Positions 37,423 to 45,589 of a DNA stretch of 64,000 bases are shown piece by piece. Made by a program: the position numbers and the translations under genes. The DNA is from an uncultured Oxalobacter sp. Its GTDB lineage: Bacteria; Pseudomonadota; Gammaproteobacteria; Burkholderiales; Burkholderiaceae_D. Location: contig CAKQWF010000003.1 of NCBI GenBank assembly GCA_934277985.1, forward strand, positions 258,097 to 322,096, given 5' to 3'. Every line of letters starts with the position of its first letter. The first letter of the stretch is position 1. The notes beneath the pieces are model-generated. The model was not told where the DNA came from, ran no database searches, and worked only from the letters and a program-made list of their open reading frames with translations.

Positions 37423-37511
37423 ACATGCAGCATGCAGGGAAAACGCCGTCCCGGTTTCCCGCCGTAACACGATTGCACTCCGGACACCAACAAACAAAAA
37501 GCGAGGTTACG

Positions 37512-39248
37512 ATGCCATTACCCAAAATGCCTGCCAAACCAGCCGATACCCTTTCTCCGAAAGATGCCGCGGCAACCCGGCTGCCGGACGATGCCGTAGC
37601 GGCTGCCAGAAAAGCCGCGAAAACGGCGAAAACTGCCAAACCGCCGGTTGCGCAGACCGCCGCCCCAGCAGGGGACACCGCGCCCCGGACGACAACGCCC
37701 CGCAAGGCAGCCGACACCGCTTCCGAAAAAACCCGCCGCGCCGTATCGACAGCCAAACCGCCGTCACGTCCGCCCCGCAAAAAACTGGTGGAAACCACCC
37801 TGCAATCGCCGCTCAGCCGTGCAGCCAGCCAGTCCGGCGAAACGAAACTGTTCGTTCTGGACACCAACGTCCTGATGCACGACCCGACCTCGCTGTTCCG
37901 CTTCGAAGAACACGATATTTTCCTGCCGATGATCACGCTGGAAGAACTCGACAACCACAAACGCGGCATGTCCGATGTCGCCCGCAACGTCCGGCAAGTC
38001 ACCCGCACGCTGGATTTGCTCGTCGCCGACGTGGATGAAAACATCCTGCTGACCGAAGGCATTCCGCTGAACAAACTGGGCAACCGCGAGGCGCAGGGAC
38101 ACCTTTTCTTCCAGACAAACATGGAAGCCAGCCCACTGCCGGAAAACCTGGCATCCGACAAGGCCGACAACCAGATTCTCGGCGTCATGATGACACTGCG
38201 CGCCAAACATCCGGGACGCGCCGTCGTCATGGTCTCCAAGGACATCAACATGCGCATCAAGGCACGCGCGCTGGGTCTCTCCTCGGAAGACTACTTCAAC
38301 GATCAGGTACTGGAAGATTCCGACCTGCTCTACCCGGGTACCCTGCAACTGCCTGCCAACTTCTGGGAAAAACACGGCAAGAATATCGAAACCTGGCATG
38401 AAAACGACCATCACGGCGTCAGCCAGACCCTCTACCGTATCAGCGGGCCGATGGTATCGTCCATGGTCGTCAACCAGTTCGTCTATCTCGAACCGGAAGC
38501 CGGCGAAACACCGTTTCAGGCACAAGTCAAACAAATCGAAGGCAAAAAAGCCATTCTCGAAACCCTGCATGACTACACCCACGGCAAAAACAACGTCTGG
38601 GGCATTACCGCACGTAACCGCGAACAGAATTTCGCCTTCAACATCCTGATGAACCCGGACATCGACATCGTCACCCTTGTGGGACAAGCCGGTACCGGCA
38701 AAACCCTGCTGGCGCTGGCCGCCGGACTGACACAGGTACTGGAAATGAAACGGTACAACGAAGTCATCGTCACCCGCGTCACGATTCCTGTCGGCGAAGA
38801 CATCGGTTTTCTGCCGGGAACGGAAGAAGAAAAAATGTCGCCCTGGATGGGAGCGCTCGACGACAATCTGGAAGTCCTGTCCAAGGCAGACAACGACGCC
38901 GGTGAATGGGGACGCGCCACGACACAGGAACTCATCCGCTCGCGCATTTCCATCAAATCCCTGAACTTCATGCGCGGACGCACCTTCGTGGACAAATTCC
39001 TCATCATCGACGAAGCGCAAAACCTCACCCCGAAACAAATGAAAACGCTGATCACCCGAGCTGGTCCGGGAACCAAGATCGTCTGTCTGGGCAACATCGC
39101 CCAAATCGACACCCCGTATCTGACCGAAGGCTCCAGCGGTCTGACCTACGTCGTCGACCGTTTCCGCGGATGGGCACACAGCGGCCACGTCATGCTGGCG
39201 CGCGGTGAACGCTCCAGACTGGCGGACTACGCGGCGGACATTCTCTGA
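37512..39248 (+). CDS. PIN domain-PhoH ATPase fusion
   Basis: 578 residues from the ATG after GAGG. An Ala/Pro/Lys-rich, probably disordered tail (1-110) leads into a PIN nuclease domain, KLFVLDTNVLMHDP with acidic catalytic residues and MITLEELDNHKRG. Then comes a PhoH ATPase: VGQAGTGKTLLALAAGLTQ (Walker A), TRVTIPVGEDIGFLPGT, LIIDEAQNLTP (Walker B). This is the PhoH2/YlaK type, thought to couple RNA unwinding with cleavage. It follows bcp at 89 bases, and a strong terminator ends the unit. Confidence 0.92.
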   Translation: MPLPKMPAKPADTLSPKDAAATRLPDDAVAAARKAAKTAKTAKPPVAQTAAPAGDTAPRTTTPRKAADTASEKTRRAVSTAKPPSRPPRKKLVETTLQSPLSRAASQSGETKLFVLDTNVLMHDPTSLFRFEEHDIFLPMITLEELDNHKRGMSDVARNVRQVTRTLDLLVADVDENILLTEGIPLNKLGNREAQGHLFFQTNMEASPLPENLASDKADNQILGVMMTLRAKHPGRAVVMVSKDINMRIKARALGLSSEDYFNDQVLEDSDLLYPGTLQLPANFWEKHGKNIETWHENDHHGVSQTLYRISGPMVSSMVVNQFVYLEPEAGETPFQAQVKQIEGKKAILETLHDYTHGKNNVWGITARNREQNFAFNILMNPDIDIVTLVGQAGTGKTLLALAAGLTQVLEMKRYNEVIVTRVTIPVGEDIGFLPGTEEEKMSPWMGALDDNLEVLSKADNDAGEWGRATTQELIRSRISIKSLNFMRGRTFVDKFLIIDEAQNLTPKQMKTLITRAGPGTKIVCLGNIAQIDTPYLTEGSSGLTYVVDRFRGWAHSGHVMLARGERSRLADYAADIL

Positions 39249-39265
39249 ACGTATCCCCGACAGAC

Positions 39266-39297
39266 AAAAAGCCGGTGCCCGAAAGCACCGGCTTTTT
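39266..39297. terminator. Bidirectional terminator after phoH
   Basis: AAAAAGCCGGTGC pairs with GCACCGGCTTTTT across CCGAAA, with T-runs on both strands. It serves phoH and the Sel1 gene facing it. Confidence 0.93.
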
Positions 39298-39320
39298 GTT
39301 TTCATCCGCCGAACGCAATT

Positions 39321-40439
39321 TCAATCCCCGAACGGACTCAGGCGGTTCCAGTCGAACTTGTCCAGATAATCATCGACAAACGCCCCCCGTTTGTTTTTAT
39401 ACTTCTCCACCAACTCCTTCGATTTCTCCCTTTGCGATGCCGTCAGGCCGGAAGGCTGAATCGACAGAATGGCATCCAGCGTCCGCTCATACGGAAAATA
39501 ATGAAAACCGCTGCCGGTATCGGTAAACCCCTTGCGTGCATAACCCACCGGCATTTGCAGCAACAACTCCGTCGCCGCATGCGCCACGGCCTTGTTGCTG
39601 TGCGTTTTGGCAATCAGACCGAGCGCCTGATACACCGCGCAAGAATTTTTTCCCTTGACCTCGGTGCCGAGTTTCTTCCAGACTTCTTCCTCATGAAACA
39701 CATCCTGCCGGATTTTGCAGACCGCCTCGGCATTGCCGTTCTTCGCCGACTGCAAAAACCAGTCCTGCGCAGTCTTTTCCTCACCATAAACCCGGTAAAT
39801 CTCACCCAGCATATACTGGGCATACGGAATCTGGCGATCCGCAAAACTCCGGTACTGCTTCATCGCCCGCGCGAACCATGACTGCGCCTGCGCACTCTTG
39901 AAATTGATGCAATAACGCGCATAAAAATACTGCGCATCCGCATTGCCGGTCACCGCGACCGGATACACCTGCTGGCAAGCCTCATCCAACCGTTCGGAAA
40001 AAAACCGTTTCCCCTCGTCCGTCGCATCCTGATTGTCCAGATACATCTCATACTGCTTCATCAGAGCCAGCACATTCCCCTTTCGGGCAGAAACGCCATA
40101 CAAATCATAGACTTCCTGCTCGGTATGGGAAGGCTGGCTCTCCCACAGCTGATAACGTGCCGCACGGCGGTATTCCGCCACACCCGGCAAGCCGTCCGGC
40201 AGAAAATCATTGAAATCGACCGCGATTTTTTTCCATGCCTTCGGATCGGTCACTTCCTTTTCGGACTTCTTGCCGTCATCCGTTTCCCAGAACACCAGAT
40301 AACGGCTGAAATAACTCGTCCATGAAGAATCCTTTTGCTCATTGGCGGAAACTGTACAAGGGAAAAGGGCAAAAAACATCGTTTTGACAAGAAAAACAAA
40401 CAAAAAGAATCGCACCCGCTTTTTTACACGATTTTCCAT
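39321..40439 (-). CDS. Exported Sel1/TPR-repeat protein
   Basis: 372 residues from MENRVKKRVRFFLFVFLV, chosen because AGGAGC lies six bases before it; the frame runs 37 codons further without such a site. A signal peptide ends near CTVSANEQ, so the protein is periplasmic. Helical repeats follow: AVTGNADAQYFYARY, AQSWFARAMKQYRSFADRQI, PYAQYMLGEIYRVYGEEKTA, DWFLQSAKNGNAEAV; the last three are Sel1-like (A-x2-L-G-x-Y, W-x2-A-A-x2-G). Such repeats bind other proteins. The target is unknown. It stands in an accessory stretch with two other envelope genes. Confidence 0.75.
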   Translation of the reverse strand: MENRVKKRVRFFLFVFLVKTMFFALFPCTVSANEQKDSSWTSYFSRYLVFWETDDGKKSEKEVTDPKAWKKIAVDFNDFLPDGLPGVAEYRRAARYQLWESQPSHTEQEVYDLYGVSARKGNVLALMKQYEMYLDNQDATDEGKRFFSERLDEACQQVYPVAVTGNADAQYFYARYCINFKSAQAQSWFARAMKQYRSFADRQIPYAQYMLGEIYRVYGEEKTAQDWFLQSAKNGNAEAVCKIRQDVFHEEEVWKKLGTEVKGKNSCAVYQALGLIAKTHSNKAVAHAATELLLQMPVGYARKGFTDTGSGFHYFPYERTLDAILSIQPSGLTASQREKSKELVEKYKNKRGAFVDDYLDKFDWNRLSPFGD

Positions 40440-40640
40440 ATTCAGCTCCTGCCAGATTCGATGAACAAGCAATATACCCGCCAAACATAACCCGTCCTTG
40501 ACAATCTTCATCCCGTTTCGCAAGCGAAGCGTTTGCAGCGCAGTCTGCATATATGCTGCTTGTCTAGATTTCCAGGCGAATCAACCTGTTTTGCATCCGG
40601 AAATACACACTGCACAATACTCTCTCCTGTTTCATCCTTT

Positions 40641-40988
40641 TCACCTGCCGGAAATGGGTACGACATGAACCCTGACCTTCACACAACTGATCGCACCTAT
40701 CGAGTTTCCCTCATACATGATGCCCTGCGGAATTTTTTTCGTGACCGGCAAGTCTGGCATCAGAATGTAACATACGACGTCGTCCGAGGCATCATACATT
40801 TTGTAGATCCCCGCGTTTGGCACGCCCGCGTCGAATTTCCCCATGAACTGCATTTTCGGGCCAGCCGACGCCGCCTGTTGTACCGCTGGCGTCTTCACCA
40901 CTGTCTTCGGCTTTTTCTGCGCATGAACCGGCAAGGCCGCTGTCATTCCGATCAACAGGACTGCCAGTATGTTTTTCCATTTTTTCAT
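40641..40988 (-). CDS. Small exported protein of unknown function
   Basis: 115 residues: a strong signal peptide (MKKWKNILAVLLIGMTAALP|VHAQ), a Lys/Thr/Ala linker, then a small domain with GKFDAGVPNAGIYKMYDASD, DVVCYILMP, GISCVKV-like GAISCVKVRVHVVP. Two Cys residues may pair in the periplasm. AGAAAGGAAA precedes the ATG. It follows the autotransporter by 98 bases, but a terminator lies between. I do not recognise the family. Confidence 0.75.
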   Translation of the reverse strand: MKKWKNILAVLLIGMTAALPVHAQKKPKTVVKTPAVQQAASAGPKMQFMGKFDAGVPNAGIYKMYDASDDVVCYILMPDLPVTKKIPQGIMYEGNSIGAISCVKVRVHVVPISGR

Positions 40989-41018
40989 GTTTTCCTTTCT
41001 CTGTTTCTCTTTTCACGC

Positions 41019-41053
41019 AAAACGGGCCGGCAGTTTTGCTGCCAGCCCGTTTT
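41019..41053 (-). terminator. Rho-independent terminator after the autotransporter
   Basis: AAAACGGGC and GGCAG pair with CTGCC and GCCCGTTTT, one c/a mismatch between the two blocks and a 5-base loop. Confidence 0.8.
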
Positions 41054-41086
41054 GACCAATTTCGCCTTGTCGGCTTTTTTCCTCTT

Positions 41087-44000
41087 TTACCAGGAGTACG
41101 AAACACCTCCACCAAAGGCGGCGTGTCCGTTTTCTGATGAACCAATGCTAGCTTTGAATACCAGGTCATCCATGATTCTTCCGCTCGCGCCGATTGCCAA
41201 AGCCTGATAGCCATTATAGCTACCGATACCGGCACCGACGGCGAAGGTCTTGCCCGGCTCGACTTGCGGAATGTTGGCCATCGCTGTCACGGAAGCAATA
41301 CCGCGAGATGCCAGTCTTTCCACATCCTGCAACTGACCGTAGTTGACGGCGTCGTATTTGCTGGTACCGTTAGCGACACCGGTAACCTTGACTGGTCCAC
41401 CCGAAGCGTTGGAGAAGCGTGCGCCACTTGAACTCATGCTCAAAGTGTTTCCACCACCAGTCAGGTTGGCGCTGGAAGCATCGGCCCACATGCCGTTTCC
41501 TCCGGAGGTCATGACGCTGGCTCTGTTGTCCGCCAGAGTGACAGTCGAAGCAGTATCTGTTGATGTTCCACCGCTCAGTGTGGTGGTACCAGCTGTTGCG
41601 CCGTTGATATCCAACCCGGTTCCTGTGCTTGCGGTCAAGGCAGCACGGGTTCCTGACAGAACCATCGTGGCATTACCTGTCTGTCCGTTCACCCCTCCGT
41701 TCATGACGACGCCATTTTCCGTGCCGATAGCGTTGACTACGACACCCTCTTTCGCTTCTGTGTTGAAGACTTCAATGGTGTTATAGCCATCGTCTCCGTT
41801 ACCAGAACCAATGCCGTTGTAATCGGCAGCTTCCAATTCGTTATAACCACCCTTTCCAGTCGCAGAGATGCGGTTATATCCATCTTTAGCCGTTGTACCC
41901 ATTCCGTTGTGATCATGGGTGTTTTCGATATAGCTGTCTCCATTCTCCATTACGTTGAAACCATCGCCATTGGCTGTGATGACGTTGTGTCCGGTCGTGG
42001 CGGTAATGTTGTTACCCTTTTCACCAACAATGTCGTTGGTCTCGCTGGCTTTGATGGTATTCTTTCCACCCGTGGCTTCCATGGTGTTGTTTTGGGCTGT
42101 CAGGGTGTTGCTGGTTGACGAACCATCCGCATTGCCGATCTGATTGACATCACCATTCAGGGTCGTATTCTTGGCGACGGTTAGGGTACCATCCAATTGG
42201 GTATCTCCCGTGACTTCCATATTACCCGTTACCTTGGTTCCGGTATCTTTATTTATGACAATGCTGTTTCCGTCAGACTTCAGGGTGACATCTCCCGCAT
42301 CGGCATCTGCACTGCCAATCGTGGTAGCAGCATTTCCCGTTGCATTGATTTCTGTCGTCCCTTTGACGACGTTTTTGCCATTGCCCGTTGCCTCAATGGT
42401 GTTGGTTCCACCGTCCCCGACTGTCAAGGTGTTGTTACCGTTTTCCGTAACAAGGCTTGCACTGCCCGAGGCTATGGTAACCGCACTGGTGTTGTTGGCA
42501 CTGCCGATGTTGGTGGCGCCACCTTCTGCCGCAGTGTTGATGTCAACCTGGCTTCCGGTTATTCCAACTGTTCCTGTCGTGTTACCAATGCTGGTACCAG
42601 CATTCCCGGTTGTGTTGATATTGGTCGTTCCCGTGACATCCAGAGTACCCGTAATATCCGTATCACCGTTGATGGCATTTGTCGCACCCTCTGCCGCTGT
42701 CATGGTATTCCCATTCGCGCCATTGGTGATCGAATTTGTCTTACCACCTGTTGTCGTTGTCATGGCATTGCCATTCGCCGCACTGTTTGTGATGGTGCTA
42801 TCTCCGCTTGCCATCTTATTCTGACCATCATTTGCTGTCAGGACATTATCTCCGGTCGTGGCGGTGATATTGTTGCCTGTTCCACCAATGATGTCATTGG
42901 TCGTTTCCGAGGAAATGACGTTTTTGCCAGTGCCCGTTGCCTTAATGGTGTTGGTTCCGTCTTTCACGGTCAGGGTGTTTCCGTCCTCATTGTTGACGAT
43001 GGAATTGTCCCCACTGGTCATGGAGTTGGTGTCACCGACTATCGCTGTTCCATCCTCATTGGTAGTGATGCTGGAACCACCGACACTGGTCGTAACGCTT
43101 GTCGTACCGTTAATGCCCACGGTATCGCCATTGATGGTTGTGGCGCCCGTTGCATTGCCAATCGTGGCGTTTGCGCCGGCATTCGATGCGATGGTTGCAT
43201 CACCCTTCAGTGTGGAAATACCTTCGACCGTCAGTTTACCCTGCATCGTGGTATTGCCCGCCACATTCAAATCTGCACCCAGATCCGTGTTACCACTTAC
43301 ACCCAAATCACCTGTGACCTGCGTACCATCGGCTTCGCTTATGACAACACTGTTCCCTCCAGACTGCAAGGTGACATCACCGGCACCCGGATCTACACTA
43401 CCAATCGTCGTCGCTGCCGTGCCCGTCGTATTGATATTGGTCGTTCCCGTGACATCCAGAGTACCCGTAATATCCGTATCACCGTTGATGGCATTTGTCG
43501 CACCCTCTGCCGCTGTCATGGTATTCCCATTCGCGCCATTGGTGATCGAATTTGTCTTACCACCTGTTGTCGTTGTCATGGCATTGCCATTCGCCGCACT
43601 GTTTGTGATGGTGCTATCTCCGCTTGCCATCTTATTCTGACCATCATTTGCTGTCAGGACATTATCTCCGGTCTCGGCGGTAATGTTGTTACCCTCTCCA
43701 CCAATGATGTCATTGGTCGTTCCCGAGGAAATGACGTTTTTGCCCGTTCCCGTTGCCTCAATGGTGTTGGTTCCGTCTTTCACGGTCAGGGTGTTGTTAC
43801 CGTTTTTCGTAACAAGGCTGGCATCTCCCGACTGGACGGTAACGGTTCCCGGACTGGTGGTTCCGGCACTGCCGATTGTCGTGTTCGCTTCATCGGACGC
43901 ACCTGCATTGATTTTTGTGTCTCCGGTGATGGTGTTGCTTCCCTGCATCTTGTTGTTGGAAGTTCCGGATGCATTACCGATGACGTTGCTGGAGCCGGCT

Positions 44001-45025
44001 GCGTTCAAATCGCCCTTAAGGTTCGTTGTACCACCTACTTCAGCATTTCCGGTAATGTTCAGACCGCTACCATTGATCTGACCTGCCTGTACAGTTCCCA
44101 CTCCGACATTCAGACCTCCGCCGCTGATCACCCCTGTTCCAGCGTCAAGGCTGCTACCCTTAACTGCACCGTTTACGGTCAGACTATTTCCTGAAATGTC
44201 CCCGTCTTTGGTAATTTTCGCTGTGTCGGTCGTTCCGTTGTTGACGACCAGACTGTCGACTTTGGTATCACCGGCTGTCAGAACACCACCTACTGTTAAG
44301 CTGTCGGTCTGTATGTTTCCTGTATTGACAATATCTTTGGTATTGGTCGTACCGTTAACCGTCAGACTATCCGCCGTCGTCGCTCCCAGCTTGCTGGTGT
44401 CGGCTTCCAGTTCTCCCAGTTCCGTCTTGCCCGTAACAGTCAGGTTATGGTCTATTTCCGCGCTTCCATGTACTGCCGCCTTATTGGCGACGTCCAGACT
44501 ACCCGTTGACGTCAGACCTGTAACACTCAGGGCGCCACCTACATCCGCATCGACGTTAACTGTCAGATCCTTCGTTGTCGTCCGGCCGCCAGTAGTCAGA
44601 CTGTCCGCCGTCGTCGCTCCCAGTGTGCTGTTGCCGGCTTTCAGTTCTCCCAGCGTCGTCTTCTTGTCAACAGCAGTCAGGGCTCCGTGTACCGTCGCAT
44701 CATGGGTAACCGTCAGACTGTCCGCTGTCGTCGATCCCAGTGTGCTGGTGCCACTGACGTCCATACCGCCTGTGCCTGCGATCTGACCTGTTCCGGCATC
44801 CACTCCCACACCGGTGATCTTGCCAGGTGCTGTAATCACTCCACTCGTAATATCCACACCATCATAATCTGTAGCATACGCTGTGCCACTCATGCACAGT
44901 GCGACGCCCACTGCTGATGCCACCACCAGCTTCGCTCCCGATTTCACTGCTGTTCGTGCCAATTCACTGGCCACCACCAGCATACCTTTCTCCCGGCTGA
45001 ATATCACTTTGTATATTCTATTCAC
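41087..45025 (-). CDS. Trimeric autotransporter adhesin (YadA family)
   Basis: 1,312 residues from a GTG start behind AGGAGAG. Residues 1-51 are an extended signal peptide: MNRIYKVIFSREKGMLVVAS is the ESPR part, followed by a hydrophobic core and AYA|TDYDG. The passenger (52-1225) is almost Cys-free, rich in Thr, Gly, Asn, Ser and Ala, and built of short beta-roll-like repeats such as LGATTADSLTV (N-terminal third) and GTNTIEATGTGKNVI, ANGNAMTTTTGG (middle). The last 85 residues are the membrane anchor, VNYGQLQDVERLAS to FGGGVSYSW, ending in an aromatic residue. Such proteins trimerise on the outer membrane and bind host or other surfaces. The C-terminal stalk head is unlike named adhesins. 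It is monocistronic. Confidence 0.93.
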   Translation of the reverse strand: MNRIYKVIFSREKGMLVVASELARTAVKSGAKLVVASAVGVALCMSGTAYATDYDGVDITSGVITAPGKITGVGVDAGTGQIAGTGGMDVSGTSTLGSTTADSLTVTHDATVHGALTAVDKKTTLGELKAGNSTLGATTADSLTTGGRTTTKDLTVNVDADVGGALSVTGLTSTGSLDVANKAAVHGSAEIDHNLTVTGKTELGELEADTSKLGATTADSLTVNGTTNTKDIVNTGNIQTDSLTVGGVLTAGDTKVDSLVVNNGTTDTAKITKDGDISGNSLTVNGAVKGSSLDAGTGVISGGGLNVGVGTVQAGQINGSGLNITGNAEVGGTTNLKGDLNAAGSSNVIGNASGTSNNKMQGSNTITGDTKINAGASDEANTTIGSAGTTSPGTVTVQSGDASLVTKNGNNTLTVKDGTNTIEATGTGKNVISSGTTNDIIGGEGNNITAETGDNVLTANDGQNKMASGDSTITNSAANGNAMTTTTGGKTNSITNGANGNTMTAAEGATNAINGDTDITGTLDVTGTTNINTTGTAATTIGSVDPGAGDVTLQSGGNSVVISEADGTQVTGDLGVSGNTDLGADLNVAGNTTMQGKLTVEGISTLKGDATIASNAGANATIGNATGATTINGDTVGINGTTSVTTSVGGSSITTNEDGTAIVGDTNSMTSGDNSIVNNEDGNTLTVKDGTNTIKATGTGKNVISSETTNDIIGGTGNNITATTGDNVLTANDGQNKMASGDSTITNSAANGNAMTTTTGGKTNSITNGANGNTMTAAEGATNAINGDTDITGTLDVTGTTNINTTGNAGTSIGNTTGTVGITGSQVDINTAAEGGATNIGSANNTSAVTIASGSASLVTENGNNTLTVGDGGTNTIEATGNGKNVVKGTTEINATGNAATTIGSADADAGDVTLKSDGNSIVINKDTGTKVTGNMEVTGDTQLDGTLTVAKNTTLNGDVNQIGNADGSSTSNTLTAQNNTMEATGGKNTIKASETNDIVGEKGNNITATTGHNVITANGDGFNVMENGDSYIENTHDHNGMGTTAKDGYNRISATGKGGYNELEAADYNGIGSGNGDDGYNTIEVFNTEAKEGVVVNAIGTENGVVMNGGVNGQTGNATMVLSGTRAALTASTGTGLDINGATAGTTTLSGGTSTDTASTVTLADNRASVMTSGGNGMWADASSANLTGGGNTLSMSSSGARFSNASGGPVKVTGVANGTSKYDAVNYGQLQDVERLASRGIASVTAMANIPQVEPGKTFAVGAGIGSYNGYQALAIGASGRIMDDLVFKASIGSSENGHAAFGGGVSYSW
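42615..42857. repeat. 243-bp direct repeat in the adhesin gene, copy 1
   Basis: Identical by eye to 43431-43673, with weaker identity continuing about 120 bases past the right end. The copies start 816 bases apart, a multiple of three, so recombination between them would delete or add 272 codons in frame. Confidence 0.85.
43431..43673. repeat. 243-bp direct repeat in the adhesin gene, copy 2
   Basis: Partner of 42615-42857. Both encode the block from INTTG back through TNAINGDTDITGTLDVTGTT and NSITNGANGNTMTAAEG to DNVLTANDGQNKMASGDST. Confidence 0.85.
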
Positions 45026-45185
45026 TTTACTCTCTCCTAAGCTGTTACTTCTCTGTTCATCTCATGCTACTGTTTCATGCACCAGCAACTCTTGAATTAA
45101 CGACGGCACATGCAGTGAATATCACATGCAACCAAGCAGAGGATAACATCTACATGTTTGCTTATTGATAAATACTGAATACAAA

Positions 45186-45217
45186 ATTATGTCATTTTTA
45201 GCATAAAAAAAAAAAAA
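45186..45217 (-). promoter_or_regulatory. Probable adhesin promoter with a 13-base homopolymer
   Basis: On the minus strand a run of 13 T (45217-45205) ends 13 bases before CATAAT (45191-45186), about 160 bases upstream of the adhesin GTG. With 17-base spacing the -35 would fall inside the T-run, so a change in tract length would change -35 context or spacing. The -10 itself is a moderate match. Confidence 0.45.
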
Positions 45218-45539
45218 TAAACAAAATCATTAAATTACTGTACGCTATGACTTTTTGATATTTGTCAACAACTGTTACAATTCCGCAACAATTCAGGATG
45301 CTGCCATCCTTCCGGAAAGTCCGGAAAACGCTCTTGCGGTATCCCTAATGTGATGTCCGCGTCGTGCCTTGATCATTTTTCAGTTCATATGATACTTGTA
45401 TGCCAGAACCTGATTGCACCGGAATTTCCTGGCTTTTTCAGGAAAAGCTGCTCTTCCGACTTTTCTCCTATTGGGGGCCACCGGACAAAGTGGAAAAAGG
45501 TCTGAAGCTTTTCGCTGCCTTCGGAAACAGCAGGCGATA
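45218..45539. other. Intergenic stretch without a recognised gene
   Basis: Lies between the adhesin promoter and the clpB terminator. It is AT-rich on the left. Short open frames on both strands here have no ribosome site or family features. I see no RNA gene or repeat. Confidence 0.5.
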
Positions 45540-45573
45540 AAAAACCCCTTCGGCTATAACCGAAGGGGTTTTT
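45540..45573. terminator. Bidirectional terminator after clpB
   Basis: AAAAACCCCTTCGG pairs with CCGAAGGGGTTTTT across CTATAA. Confidence 0.92.
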
Positions 45574-45589
45574 ACACAACCAGCAAACA

